Notes under the pieces: generated by a model
What the model was told of the DNA's origin: nothing
The model's input: the letters and a program-made list of their open reading frames with translations, nothing else
Databases searched by the model: none
Shown here: positions 1-9,441 of the stretch, piece by piece
How the letters are laid out: every line of letters begins with the position of its first letter
Numbering within the stretch: position 1 is the stretch's first letter
Program-made: the position numbers and the translations under genes
DNA from: Haloterrigena sp. KLK7
Lineage (GTDB): Archaea > Halobacteriota > Halobacteria > Halobacteriales > Natrialbaceae
DNA: 64,000 nucleotides
Reading direction: 5' to 3'
Assembly: GCF_037914945.1 (NCBI RefSeq)
Contig: NZ_CP149787.1
Location: forward strand, 3,410,001 to 3,474,000

Positions 1-921
1 AGCGCGTGGATGACGACCCCGACGACCCCGCTGAGGACGGCCAGCGCGAGGAAGCCCTCGACCGTCGTCAACAGGAGCAGCGTCGCGGCGAACGTCCCGA
101 CGATGCCGAGCAGGTACGGGACGTGGGGAAACCGGTCCGCCAGATCGCCGCTGAAGAAGAACGCGGGGACGCCGGCGGCGAAGACGATCGTGAGCAGCGT
201 TCCCGACGCGCGGTCGGAGAGCCCCTTCGACTGCATGTACAGTTCGTAGAAGTTGAACAGCCCCTGCCAGACGAACGAGGCCGCGCCGACGATCGCCAGC
301 GCCGTGACGATGAGCGGCCACTCCGAGAGCGCGCCGGCGACGAACTCGCGGTCGGCATCGCCCGCCGTCGGCATCTCGGTCTCCCTCGCGGCGACCCAGG
401 TGGCGGCCGTTACCAGCACGGCACCGGCGGCGATCGCCCACAGCGAGAGCCGCCAGTCGACGATCAATGTGAGCGCGACGAACGGGGCAGCGGCCACCGC
501 ACCGATCTGGGCGGCGGCGCCGTGAACACCCATCACGCGGCCGACGCGGTCCGGAAACAGTTCGCTCAACAGCGGGTTCGCCGCGACGAAGTAGACGCCG
601 GAGGCGATGCCCATGAGGAACGCGCCGACCAGCAGGTGGCGGACGGTCGTCGCGTTCGCGGCGAGCCCCGAGGCGACCACCAGGATCGTTCCCGAGCCGA
701 GCACGACGTGATGCCTCGAGACTCTCGTGAGCAGCCATCCAGCGGGCAGTCGCGGGGACGCGCTCCCGACCCACACGAGCGTCACGATGAGGCCGGCCGT
801 CGCCTCGCCGATCGCGAACTCGGCGACGAACACGTCCAGCAGCGGGGCGAAGACGATTCTCGCGAGATTGAGCAGAAAGACGAGTCCACAGAGGGAGGCA
901 AAGAGACGAGTGCGGGACACA
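1..921 (-). CDS. MFS transporter, C-terminus cut by window edge
   Basis: Reading the minus strand from a GTG at 921 gives an open frame of 307 codons that runs off the left edge. The protein begins MSRTRLFASLCGLVFLLN and is a chain of hydrophobic helices. Between the second and third helices is a loop of the major facilitator type (VWVGSASPRLPAGWLLTRVS), and a charged central loop follows helix six. This supports a 12-helix cytoplasmic-membrane secondary transporter, usually about 390-400 residues. The substrate cannot be told. No ATG lies near the start, so GTG was chosen. The gene is convergent with nothing visible in the window, and the ligase gene lies upstream on the same strand. Confidence 0.8.
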
Positions 922-1018
922 GTCGGTATTTCCGACAGTCGTTCTCAAGCGTTCCGAAAACGGAACTCCCAGTCCGCTACCTACTGTGCTGGTCTCTGGA
1001 TACCGGCGGCCCCGCTCG

Positions 1019-2815
1019 CTACGCCCGCAGTCGTTCGACGCGCTCGAGCGAGTCGGCGTCGTCGGGATCCTTGTCGGACCGAACCCCCAGGAACCGCGGG
1101 AACCGCAGCGCGTAGCCAGACGAGTAGGTCGGCGAGGTCTGGATCTCCTCGTAGCCGACCTCGAAGACGACTTCGGGTTCGAGATCGACTTCCTGTCCGT
1201 CCTCGGCGGCGATGTGGGGCTCGAGCAGCTCGGTGAGTTCTTCGAGCTTCTCGTCGGTGATGCCCGTCGCGACCTTCCCGACGGTCTCTAAGTCGTCGCC
1301 CGCGCGCACGGAGAGTTCGAACGTGCCGAGGAAGGTCGCGCGTCGTCCCTCGCCCCACTCCGCGCCGGTCACCACGCAGTCCAGCGTCTCCACGTCGGGT
1401 TTGCGCTTGCGCCAGTGCTTGCCCCGCCGGCCGGGCGAGTACGCCGAGTCGGGATCCTTGAGCATGATCCCCTCGTGGCCCGCCTCGAGGGCCGCGGCGT
1501 CGATCGCCTCGATCTCGTCGGGGTCGTCGGTCGTCCAGAGCAGCGAGAGCCCCTCGATATCGGCCTCGTCGTCGACGGTCGCGTCTTCGAGGGCGTCCGG
1601 ATCCTCGTCGGCCTCGGCCAGCACCCCTCGCAACCGCTCGTGGCGCGCCGTCAGCGGCTCCTCGAGCAAGTCCTCGCCGTCGACGTGCAGGCAGTCGAAG
1701 AAGACCGGCCGAACCGTCACGTCCTCGCGGGCCTTCGCGACGTCGTGTTTCCGCCGGAAGCGCTTGAGCACCTCCTGGAACGGGAGCGGGTCGTCGTTCT
1801 CGTCGATCGCGACGACCTCGCCGTCCAGAATCGCGGACTCCTCGAGGGCCCCGTCGGCGAACTCGACGACCTCGGGGAGCGCGTCCGTGACTTCCTCCAT
1901 GTTCCGCGAGAAGACGCGGGTCTCGGCGGTTCCGTCGTCGTCGATCCGATGGTGCAACTGTACGCGAGCCCCGTCGTACTTCCACTCCACGGCGGCTTCC
2001 TCCCACTCCTCGAGCGCGTCGGTCACCGTCCCCGCCTGGGCGAGCATCGCCTGCACGGGGCGGCCGACCTCGAGTTCCATCGCGTCGAGGCCCTCGCGAC
2101 CCTCGTCTCGGGCGACCCGGGCGACCTGCCCGTAGTCGTTCGAGACCTGCAGAGCGCGCTCGACGCGCTCGACGGGGACGTCGAACGCCTCGGCGATCGC
2201 GTCCCGGACGGTGCCCTCGCCGACGCCGATCCGCATCTCCGAGAGGACGAGGCGAGCGAGGTAGCGGGCCTCCTCGCTCGAGCAGCGGTTGAAGAGGCCG
2301 AAGAGGAGGTCGATCTTGCGGTCCTGACTCCCCGATCCCTCCGCGGCGGCCAGCTCCGTGAGCGTCTCGTGGACCTCGCTGACGGTGAGGTCGCCATCGC
2401 CGGCGCCGCCGGTACCGACCTCGTCTCCGCTACCGCCGCCCGTGAACGCGCCGAGTCCCTGCTGACCGCCGAACTCGTAGCCCGCGGCCACCTCGCCGAT
2501 CTCGCCGACCTCGGCCAGTCGCTCCTCGACGTCGTCGCTTCCCACGTTCGTCCCCGCCGCGCGGGCGATCGCCTCGTAGCACGTCGTCGGCCCGATGTCC
2601 AGCGTCGTCGAGTCCCAGGCCGGGACGACGCGTCCCTGGACGAACCGGGCGACGATCTCGAGATTCTGCGGTTCCACCGCAGAGTCAGCGGAACGTCGTT
2701 CCTCGCTATCGCCGTCCGCATCGGCGAGGAGGTCGCTGACGTGGGCGATAATCTCGAGGTCGGCCGGCTCGGCTTCGATCGCGGCGGCGCGGTCGGCGAA
2801 CGTAGCGAACTCCAT
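1019..2815 (-). CDS. lig: ATP-dependent DNA ligase
   Basis: The 598-residue protein seals nicks in duplex DNA using ATP, in replication and repair. The nucleotidyl-transfer motif I is EWKYDGARVQLHH with the adenylated lysine at residue 279. The N-terminal part (about 1-260) is the archaeal/eukaryotic ligase DNA-binding domain, with DRKIDLLFGLFNRC and RIGVGEGTVRDAIAEAF. Motif IV-like DGEVVAID and motif V-like EGIMLKDPDSAYSPGRRGKHWRKRKPD follow (quoted in part), then an OB-fold ending PRFLGVRSDKDPDDADSLE. The ATG at 2815 (MEFATFADRAA) was chosen because it matches the family start; the frame is open further upstream but that part is low-complexity. The gene is divergent from the next one at 2925. 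Confidence 0.96.
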   Translation of the reverse strand: MEFATFADRAAAIEAEPADLEIIAHVSDLLADADGDSEERRSADSAVEPQNLEIVARFVQGRVVPAWDSTTLDIGPTTCYEAIARAAGTNVGSDDVEERLAEVGEIGEVAAGYEFGGQQGLGAFTGGGSGDEVGTGGAGDGDLTVSEVHETLTELAAAEGSGSQDRKIDLLFGLFNRCSSEEARYLARLVLSEMRIGVGEGTVRDAIAEAFDVPVERVERALQVSNDYGQVARVARDEGREGLDAMELEVGRPVQAMLAQAGTVTDALEEWEEAAVEWKYDGARVQLHHRIDDDGTAETRVFSRNMEEVTDALPEVVEFADGALEESAILDGEVVAIDENDDPLPFQEVLKRFRRKHDVAKAREDVTVRPVFFDCLHVDGEDLLEEPLTARHERLRGVLAEADEDPDALEDATVDDEADIEGLSLLWTTDDPDEIEAIDAAALEAGHEGIMLKDPDSAYSPGRRGKHWRKRKPDVETLDCVVTGAEWGEGRRATFLGTFELSVRAGDDLETVGKVATGITDEKLEELTELLEPHIAAEDGQEVDLEPEVVFEVGYEEIQTSPTYSSGYALRFPRFLGVRSDKDPDDADSLERVERLRA

Positions 2816-2924
2816 CGGCGGAGTGTACCGGCGGCGGGAGTAAAACGGTTCTGAGACGGACCGTCCGCCGGCGTCGTTCGCCCGGAGGACTGGTTTAAAG
2901 GCAATCGCGCTCGCACTCGGTGGT

Positions 2925-4478
2925 ATGGCAGAGGAGGAACTCGCCGAGCGAGTCGCCGACGTGCTGGCCGTCGACGCCGCGGCGTTCCGCGAGCGCGCCG
3001 AGGCGGACGCCGAGGTGATCAAGGACGCCGTCGACGAGGGCGTCTTCGACAACCCGCAGGCGATCGTCGGCCTCGAGTACGAGTTCTACGCGGTCAAGAA
3101 CGACGACTGCGCGCTCCGGCGGGTGCCTCGCCGACTGCTCGAACTCATCGGGTTCGAGAAGGAACTCGGCCTGCACAACGCGGAGATGACGACCAGTCCG
3201 CAGCCGCTGAACGCCCACGGGATCGCCGCCCAGGAGTCGGAGGTCAAGGCCCGCCTGCGGACGGCGCTGAACGTCACCCAGTCCGAGCGGATGCGGCTGG
3301 TGAGCGACGCGCTCTGGACGATCCCGCCGGAGGGCGAGGACGCGACGACGTATCTGACCGACAGCGTCGAACGGGCGACGACCGCCGCCGACGGGACCGA
3401 GCGCTCGTTTCGCATCGCGACGAACATGAGCGACTCGGCGCGCTACCACGCGATGGCCAACACGGATCAGGCCGAGTCCGCCGGCATGTGTATCCAGGCC
3501 CCCCACGTGTCGCTGCAGGCCGACACCGTCATGCCGGAGAGCCTCATCACGTCCATCCAACCGCACTACCAGGTGGCCCACGCGCCTGATCTCCCCGACT
3601 ACTTCACCTACGCGCTGCGCATCGCGGGGCCGCTGCTCGCGCTCGGCGTCAACTCCCCGTTCTTCCCGGCGGACCTCTACGACGACGAGGCGACCCCCGA
3701 GGAGATCCTCGAGGACGCCTGGATGGAACACCGGATCAGCGTCTTCGAGACCGTGCTCAACGATCCCACGACGGGCGAGGGGAAAGTGCGGTTCCCCCGC
3801 GACTTAGAGACCGTCGAGGAGGCGATCGACCGGATCGCCGCCGACGACACCATCGTCCCGATGCCAGTCGACGCCGGCGAGCGCTTCGACGATCAGTTCC
3901 CCCACTTCAGCCGCAAACACGGCACCTACTGGCGGTGGATTCGGCCGGTGTTCGGCGGGCCGACGCGCTCGGCCGCCAACGCCCGCATCGAGTTCCGGCC
4001 CATTCCGGCTCAGCCGACCGTCCGCGACTCCGTGGCCTTCCTCGCGGCCTTCGCCGGCCTGATGGAGAGCCTGACCCGCCTCGAGCACCCCGTCGTCGAA
4101 CTCGACTGGCAGCTCGCCCGGGAGAACTTCTACTCGGCGATGGTCGACGGCCTCGAGGCCGAGCTGACCTGGATCACCAACGACGGGAAGGAGACGACCG
4201 ACCGGCTCGCGCTCTACGAGGACCTGCTGGCCCACGCCGAGGACGGACTGACCAACCGCGGGCTGAGCGAAGAGGAGGCCGCGAAGTACCTCTACCCGCT
4301 CCGGCGGCGGGTCCGACAGGAGGTGACCCCCGCCGACTGGAAACGCGAGCGGGTTCGGTCGGAACTCGAGGCCGGCGCCGACCTCGCCGGCGCGATCGAG
4401 GCGATGCAGCAGGCGTACGTCCGCCGGCAGTCGGAGACGCTCCTCGAAGGGAGTTTCGCCGACTGGATCGGCGACTAG
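2925..4478 (+). CDS. GCS2-like carboxylate-amine ligase (glutamate-cysteine ligase family)
   Basis: The 517-residue soluble protein carries the hallmarks of the glutamate-cysteine ligase 2 / YbdK fold: an early glutamate-rich strand (VGLEYEFYAVKND, glutamates 51 and 53), then LHNAEMTTSPQPLN at about 83-96, and a late RIEFRPIPAQPTVRDSVAF near residues 355-375. Haloarchaea use gamma-glutamylcysteine as main thiol, made by a shorter GshA of roughly 360 residues. This protein is about 150 residues longer and has a helical C-terminal tail rich in Arg and Glu, so it may be a paralogue joining another amine to a carboxylate. The family call is fairly secure; the substrate is not known. Confidence 0.7.
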   Translation: MAEEELAERVADVLAVDAAAFRERAEADAEVIKDAVDEGVFDNPQAIVGLEYEFYAVKNDDCALRRVPRRLLELIGFEKELGLHNAEMTTSPQPLNAHGIAAQESEVKARLRTALNVTQSERMRLVSDALWTIPPEGEDATTYLTDSVERATTAADGTERSFRIATNMSDSARYHAMANTDQAESAGMCIQAPHVSLQADTVMPESLITSIQPHYQVAHAPDLPDYFTYALRIAGPLLALGVNSPFFPADLYDDEATPEEILEDAWMEHRISVFETVLNDPTTGEGKVRFPRDLETVEEAIDRIAADDTIVPMPVDAGERFDDQFPHFSRKHGTYWRWIRPVFGGPTRSAANARIEFRPIPAQPTVRDSVAFLAAFAGLMESLTRLEHPVVELDWQLARENFYSAMVDGLEAELTWITNDGKETTDRLALYEDLLAHAEDGLTNRGLSEEEAAKYLYPLRRRVRQEVTPADWKRERVRSELEAGADLAGAIEAMQQAYVRRQSETLLEGSFADWIGD

Positions 4479-4628
4479 GCGGGTTCGTGACGAGAGCCGA
4501 GTATCGATATCGCAGGAACGGGCAGTACGATGCCGCTCGAGGAGTCCCTTCTAGCTGGGCTTCGACGAACTCGCGAGAACTCCGCTCGAGGAGGTTCCCC
4601 TTCGTACGGTCCGAATCGAAACGAAGCG

Positions 4629-4816
4629 TTCTGCTATCGTGGCAACTGGGAATCGCCACGCCCTCCCCAACCGATTCGCTCTCTCCGAGGCTCACGGCGG
4701 CAGAGCCGCCGTTCGCACGGTATGCGAGACCGTCGGTCTCGCACTACTCACGACGACCTCGCGCGGTTTCGTGTCGTGGTTCGCTGTTCGCTCGCCACGG
4801 CACAGCGCGCGCCACC
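4629..4816 (+). repeat. Dispersed hairpin element, copy 1
   Basis: This is one of three related non-coding copies in the window (others at 9442-9640, inverted, and 15853-16045). It starts TTCTGC, then TGGCAAC, CGCCAC and CCTCCCCAACCGATTCGCT, and ends with GCGCGCGCCACC. The core holds two perfect hairpins with 3-nt loops: 4694-4712 (8-bp stem, loop AGA) and 4723-4743 (9-bp stem, loop GTC). About 120 nt of the core is almost identical to copy 2. There is no coding potential; the shadow frames are basic and unlike haloarchaeal proteins. The rest of the 4479-4995 gap holds only the TetR promoter. Confidence 0.8.
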
Positions 4817-4943
4817 CACGCCGGTCACTCGGTAGAGCGCTGCGTTCTCAGTCGCTGGTACCCTCGTGTGACGGATACTCAAATCAGGCGCGTAAGCCAC
4901 ACACAACGTCCGTAAGTCGATTTCGAACCCCAAGATACTTCTT

Positions 4944-4957
4944 TGACTGGCCAGTCA
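4944..4957. promoter_or_regulatory. Palindromic operator upstream of tetR
   Basis: TGACTGGCCAGTCA is a perfect 14-bp palindrome ending 38 bp before the ATG of the TetR gene. It lies in the position of a core promoter, just after an AT-rich stretch (AAGATACTTC). TetR dimers bind such palindromes, and TetR genes next to an exporter usually repress themselves and the exporter, so this is the likely operator. The assignment is inference. Confidence 0.6.
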
Positions 4958-4995
4958 GTTAAGACAAGACCGACCGCTGCCCAGTTCGAATCCTA

Positions 4996-5610
4996 ATGAC
5001 TGATACAACTGAGACTACCGACGAACTCATGGAGGCGACCTACGCCGCGCTCTGCAAGCACGGCTACGCGTCGCTCCGAATGCAAGACATCGCCGACGAA
5101 TCGTCCAAGAGCAAAGCCACGCTGCACTACCACTACGAGAGCAAGCAGGACCTCCTCTACGCGCTGCTGGACCATCTCACCGACTCCTTCGCCGACCGAA
5201 TCGAGACCCTCGAGGGCGAGACGCCGGCCGCGCAGTTACTGGCGCTCATCGACGCCTACCTCGAGCCCGCCGCGGACGACTCGGCGGCCGAGTTCTGGAC
5301 CGCACTGCTCGAGATCAAAGCGCAGGGCCCGTACGACGAGCGGTTCCGGGCCGAACTCGCCGATTTCGACCGGATGCTTCACGGCCGGGTCCGATCGCTG
5401 CTCGAGGAGGGGAGAGACGAGGGCGTCTTCCGGGCGGACGTCGATCCCGACGAGATCGCGGAGTTCCTCGTCACCGCGTTGAACGGCGCCCAGACGCGCC
5501 ACGTGGCCGTCGATCACCCGCTCGAACGGACCCAACGCACGCTCGAGACCTACGTTCGACGCGAACTGCTCGCGGACGACGCCGACGAGACGGAGGGACG
5601 GTTCGAGTGA
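4996..5610 (+). CDS. TetR/AcrR family transcriptional repressor
   Basis: The 204-residue protein has a TetR N-terminal helix-turn-helix at about residues 9-55 (TYAALCKHGYASLRMQDIADE, then SKATLHYHYESKQDLLYALL). A helical ligand-binding domain with a BetI/YcdC-like C-terminus follows. It would bind DNA as a dimer and release on binding a small hydrophobic ligand. Its stop overlaps the GTG start of the MATE exporter by 4 nt (GTGA), so the two are one operon, and a palindromic operator lies upstream. The likely role is control of drug or metabolite export. The inducer cannot be told. Confidence 0.92.
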   Translation: MTDTTETTDELMEATYAALCKHGYASLRMQDIADESSKSKATLHYHYESKQDLLYALLDHLTDSFADRIETLEGETPAAQLLALIDAYLEPAADDSAAEFWTALLEIKAQGPYDERFRAELADFDRMLHGRVRSLLEEGRDEGVFRADVDPDEIAEFLVTALNGAQTRHVAVDHPLERTQRTLETYVRRELLADDADETEGRFE

Positions 5611-7103
5611 CGGTGCGCGACCACCTCGAGGCGATCTTCGAATCGCCCGACGAACTCGATCTGACCGAGGGTGGGATCGCGCGCCCGCTGATCTACCTCT
5701 CGATTCCGCTGATCATCACGAACCTGCTGCAGGTCACCTACAACCTCGCGGACACGTTCTGGCTCGGTCAGCACAGCACGACGTCACTGGCGGCGATCAG
5801 CTTCGCGTTCCCGATGGTCTTCTTCCTCATCGCGCTGGCGCTCGGCGTCTCGGTCGCCGGGAGCGTCCTCGTCGCCCAGCACACCGGGGCCGATGAGGAG
5901 GAACGGGCGGAGTACGCCGCCTCGCAGACGATCATGTACGCGATCATCGCGTCGCTCGCGCTCGGTGCCGTCGGCTACGTCTTCGCCGGAGACATCCTGA
6001 CGCTGTTCGGAGCCGAGGCCGACATCGAGCCGCTGGTCACCGCCTACATGGAGGTCTACTCCGTCGGACTGGTGGCCGTCTTCGGCTTCCTGGTCTTCCT
6101 CGCGCTCATGCGGGGGTACGGCGACACCGTCACGCCGATGCTCGTCATGTTCGGCTCGGTCGTGCTCAACATCGTCCTCGATCCGTTCCTCATCTTCGGG
6201 TTCGAGGGCAACCCGCTGTTCGGCTACCTCGGACTGCGCGGCCTCGAGGCCGACCTGTTCGCCGCCATCGGCTACGCCGGGTCGGGGATCGAGGGCGCCG
6301 CGATCGCGACCGTCTTCTCGCGCGCGTTGGCGTTCGCCGTCGGCCTCGCGATCATGTTCCGCGGCACGCACGGCGTTCGGATCCGCCTCTCGCAGATGAA
6401 ACCCGATCTCGGATACGCGCGCCGACTCATCGAGATCGGGACGCCGGCGTCGATCGAAGGGACCGCGCGAGCCCTTTCGATCAACCTGCTGCTGGTCATC
6501 ATCGCGATGTTCCCCGAGACGGTCGTCGCCGCCTTCGGGATCGGTACCCGCGTGTTCTCGGTGATCTTCCTCCCCGCGATCGCCTTCTCGCAGGGGATCG
6601 AGACGATGACCGGCCAGAACATCGGCGCCGGTAAGCGAGACCGGGCCGAGCGGACGAACCACTTCGGCGCGAAGGTCATGCTGGTCACGCTCACCGGCCT
6701 CGGCGCGGTGGTGTTCCTGGCCGCCGCGCCGATCGTCTCGATCTTCACGACCGACGCCGCGGTCGTCGCCGAGGGCGCGACGTTCCTCCGGTTCACCTCG
6801 CTGACGTTCGGCTTCATGGGCGTGATGCGGGCCTACAGCGGCGGGTTCCGCGGCGCCGGCAAGACGCTCATCGCCGCGGCGATCTCCGTGCTCACCCTCG
6901 GCGTGATCCGCTTCCCGCTCGCGTGGCTCGGCGCCGAGTTCGTCGGCTCGAGCGGCGTCTGGGCCGCCTTCGCCGTCTCGACCGTGATCGGCGGCGGAAT
7001 CGCCTACGCCTGGTTCAACTGGGGCGACTGGCTCGATCCCGCGGCGGTAGAGACCAGCGCCGCGGTCGGTGCCGAAACCGGCGGGAGCCCCGGCGACGAC
7101 TGA
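5607..7103 (+). CDS. MATE family multidrug/cation efflux protein
   Basis: The 498-residue integral membrane protein has about 12 helices in two homologous halves. The typical first-helix pattern is RPLIYLSIPLIITNLLQVTY, followed by ADTFWLGQHSTTSLAAISFA. The second half begins near LIEIGTPASIEGTARALSIN and contains SQGIETMTGQNIGAGKRDRA, which mirrors the first-half loop and is a MATE signature. Such proteins export cationic or lipophilic compounds with sodium or protons. GTG was chosen as start because it overlaps the tetR stop (GTGA), which gives translational coupling. Substrates are unknown. Confidence 0.93.
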   Translation: MTVRDHLEAIFESPDELDLTEGGIARPLIYLSIPLIITNLLQVTYNLADTFWLGQHSTTSLAAISFAFPMVFFLIALALGVSVAGSVLVAQHTGADEEERAEYAASQTIMYAIIASLALGAVGYVFAGDILTLFGAEADIEPLVTAYMEVYSVGLVAVFGFLVFLALMRGYGDTVTPMLVMFGSVVLNIVLDPFLIFGFEGNPLFGYLGLRGLEADLFAAIGYAGSGIEGAAIATVFSRALAFAVGLAIMFRGTHGVRIRLSQMKPDLGYARRLIEIGTPASIEGTARALSINLLLVIIAMFPETVVAAFGIGTRVFSVIFLPAIAFSQGIETMTGQNIGAGKRDRAERTNHFGAKVMLVTLTGLGAVVFLAAAPIVSIFTTDAAVVAEGATFLRFTSLTFGFMGVMRAYSGGFRGAGKTLIAAAISVLTLGVIRFPLAWLGAEFVGSSGVWAAFAVSTVIGGGIAYAWFNWGDWLDPAAVETSAAVGAETGGSPGDD

Positions 7104-7199
7104 CGGAATCTCACCGTAACGGCCCCAGTTCGACGGACGACCGGCCGACTCCGGAATCAGCCACAAGTGATTAAGTATTCACGCTCGAGAGTGTTGCGT

Positions 7200-8192
7200 A
7201 TGGTAACTTTCCTCTCCGGAGGCACCGGAACGCCGAAGCTGTTAGACGGTGCCGCCGCCGCGTTCTCGCCGGAGGAGACCACCGTCGTCGCCAACACGGG
7301 CGACGACATCGAGATCGGCGGGCTGTTCGTCTCGCCGGACGTCGATACGCTGCTGTTTCAGGGCGGCGGGGTGCTCGACCGCGAGACGTGGTGGGGAATC
7401 GACGGCGACACGCACCGCACCAACGACGCGCTCTCGGACATCGCGTCGGCCGCGGGGCTGCCCGACGGCCCGCAGTACCTCCCTGACGACAGACAGACCG
7501 AGGGGCGCGAACTCGCCGACTGGCGGCGCTTCTCGGGCGTCGCCGAGTTCATGACGATCGGCGACCGCGACCGGGCCGTCCACATCACGCGGACGAGCCT
7601 GCTGGACGAGGGGCTGACGTTGAGCGAGGCGACCGCGCGACTCGCCGACGCGTTCGGACTGACGATCGACGTCCTCCCGATGAGCGACGATCCCGTCGCG
7701 AGTCTCGTCCACACCGACGAGGGGATGATGCACTTCCAGGAGTACTGGGTCGCTCGGCGCGGCGAACCGACCGTCGAGACCGTCGAGTTCCGGGGGTCGT
7801 CGAAGGCCGAACCCGCGCCGGGCGTCATCGACGCCCTCGAGGACACCGTCGTCATCGGCCCGTCGAATCCGGTGACGAGCATCGGACCGATGCTCACGCT
7901 GCCGGACGTCGCCGACGCGCTCAGTCAGTCGACGGTCGTCGCGGTCTCGCCGTTCCTCGGCGACGACGCCTTCTCGGGACCTGCGGGCGACCTCATGTCG
8001 GCGGTCAACGCCGACCCCAGTACCGAGGGGCTCGCGACGGCCTATCCGTTCGCCGACGCCTTCGTCGTCGACGAGGACGACGACGCCGAGTTCGACCGCC
8101 CGACGCTCCGGACCGATATCAAAATTGACTCGCCCGAGGACGCCGCGCGGGTCGCCCGGACGGTCGAGGAAGCGATCGATATCGTCGACTGA
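7200..8192 (+). CDS. cofD: 2-phospho-L-lactate transferase
   Basis: The 330-residue enzyme moves the lactyl-phosphate (or phosphoenolpyruvate-derived) group from the guanylated intermediate to the deazaflavin FO, giving F420-0. Sequence marks are the N-terminal [40 protein letters not shown], and [16 protein letters not shown]. The late motif [16 protein letters not shown] binds the nucleotide. The ATG at 7200 ([10 protein letters not shown]) was chosen, since the 11 upstream residues are not conserved-looking and a TATA-like TTAAGTATTC lies about 28 nt before it. Haloarchaea make F420, so the role fits. Confidence 0.95.
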   Translation: MVTFLSGGTGTPKLLDGAAAAFSPEETTVVANTGDDIEIGGLFVSPDVDTLLFQGGGVLDRETWWGIDGDTHRTNDALSDIASAAGLPDGPQYLPDDRQTEGRELADWRRFSGVAEFMTIGDRDRAVHITRTSLLDEGLTLSEATARLADAFGLTIDVLPMSDDPVASLVHTDEGMMHFQEYWVARRGEPTVETVEFRGSSKAEPAPGVIDALEDTVVIGPSNPVTSIGPMLTLPDVADALSQSTVVAVSPFLGDDAFSGPAGDLMSAVNADPSTEGLATAYPFADAFVVDEDDDAEFDRPTLRTDIKIDSPEDAARVARTVEEAIDIVD

Positions 8193-8289
8193 GCGAGCAG
8201 TCGATCGGCCGATCGGCCGACCGGCCCTCGAGCGAACGCCTCGACCGCGAAAGACCACGTTCAAGGCCCTCGGCGCCCGACGCTCGAGT

Positions 8290-9042
8290 ATGTTCACGCC
8301 GCCGCTCGCCCTGGCCAGCCTCAGCGGGGAAGCCGACGCCCGGTGGGCTCGAGCGGGCGCCGACTACGCGGGCGCCGCATTTCTCGGCGGCATCGCCATC
8401 GACGGCGAGTCGCGCGCGGCGGCGCGGGAACTCGTCGAACGTGATCGAACCGAGTTCCTCCCCGACGATCCGCTCGCCTTCATCGACCGGCAACTCGCCG
8501 CCCTCGAGGACGTTCCCGTCCAGTCCGCGTTCAACGTCCGGAGCGCGACACCCGAGCCGATTCCCGACGCTGCCCGCGTCTGCCGGGACCGAGACGCGTT
8601 CCTCGAGATCAACGCTCACTGCCGACAGGACGAGCTCTGTGCGGTCGGCTGCGGTGAAACGCTCCTGCGGGACCGCGAGCGATTGTGCGACTACGTCGAA
8701 CGGGCCGCCGACACCGGCGTCACCGTCGGGGTGAAGGTCCGTGCGGAGGTCCCCGACGTCGACCTCCCCGCGCTCGCGGCCGCGCTCGAGGGCGCGGGTG
8801 CCGACTTCGTCCACGTCGACGCGATGGACACCGAGTCGATCGTCCGCGACGTCGCCGAGGCCACCGACCTGTTCCTCATCGCCAACAACGGCGTCCGCGA
8901 CGACGCGACCGTCCGCGAGTACGTCGACTACGGCGCCGACGCGGTCAGCGTCGGTCGGCCCAGCGACAACCCGATCGTCCTCGAGCGCGTCCGCGAGGCC
9001 GTCGATCGACGCCTCGCGCTCGAGGAGCCGCGGTCGCGATAG
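8290..9042 (+). CDS. Dihydrouridine-synthase-like TIM-barrel protein
   Basis: This 250-residue protein resembles a shortened tRNA-dihydrouridine synthase or the related archaeal methanogenesis-marker-9 group. Seen in it: PPLALASLSGEADARWARAG at the N-terminus, a cysteine pair in INAHCRQDELCAVGCGETLL, then FVHVDAMDT, FLIANNGVRDDATVREYVDYGADAVSVGRPS, which look like the phosphate-binding strands 7 and 8 of an FMN barrel (quoted in pieces). The three Cys close together (C-x6-C-x3-C) are unusual for Dus enzymes and could bind a metal or iron-sulfur cluster. It follows cofD by about 100 bp. The fold is likely; the reaction is uncertain. Confidence 0.65.
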   Translation: MFTPPLALASLSGEADARWARAGADYAGAAFLGGIAIDGESRAAARELVERDRTEFLPDDPLAFIDRQLAALEDVPVQSAFNVRSATPEPIPDAARVCRDRDAFLEINAHCRQDELCAVGCGETLLRDRERLCDYVERAADTGVTVGVKVRAEVPDVDLPALAAALEGAGADFVHVDAMDTESIVRDVAEATDLFLIANNGVRDDATVREYVDYGADAVSVGRPSDNPIVLERVREAVDRRLALEEPRSR

Positions 9043-9156
9043 CGCGACCGCCGGACGGCGGGGACGTCGCCTCGAGCGCCGCCGTCTGTAATAAAGCGTC
9101 ACTATGTTCGGACGGAGACTTTTCAGTACACCGCACAACTCGGACGTAGAACCAGT

Positions 9157-9378
9157 ATGGGCCGTCCCAACGAGTACGCCGGCGATATGCGCTGGGGATG
9201 GCAGTGTCCCCGATGCGACGCGGACGTATCGGTCGCCAGAGACCCCGGTTCGGAGACGTTCCGCTGGGTGTGCCCCACCGAGGACTGTCCGTCGATCGGC
9301 TTCGGCTTCAGCTCGCGGCGGCGGGCGCGGCTCGCGCTCCGGGAGTACCGCGAGGCGTACCAGAACATCTACCGCTAA
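9157..9378 (+). CDS. Small zinc-ribbon protein
   Basis: A 73-residue protein with two metal knuckles, WQCPRCDADVSV and WVCPTEDCPSIGFG, spaced as in a zinc ribbon. A basic, Tyr-rich C-terminal helix (SRRRARLALREYREAYQNIY) follows. It is a typical haloarchaeal small zinc protein that probably binds nucleic acid or another protein. It sits alone between the Dus-like gene and hairpin element copy 2. The function is unknown. Confidence 0.75.
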   Translation: MGRPNEYAGDMRWGWQCPRCDADVSVARDPGSETFRWVCPTEDCPSIGFGFSSRRRARLALREYREAYQNIYR

Positions 9379-9441
9379 ACACGACGCGTCGACGTCTTCC
9401 GTACGTTCTATACGACACTCCGGACCGAGGAGCTGGCAGGC

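Noticed and set aside
6-1115. Long plus-strand frame of 369 residues
   Set aside because: It is the shadow of the MFS gene on the minus strand; composition is Arg/Asp repeats with no fold, while the minus frame has clean membrane helices.
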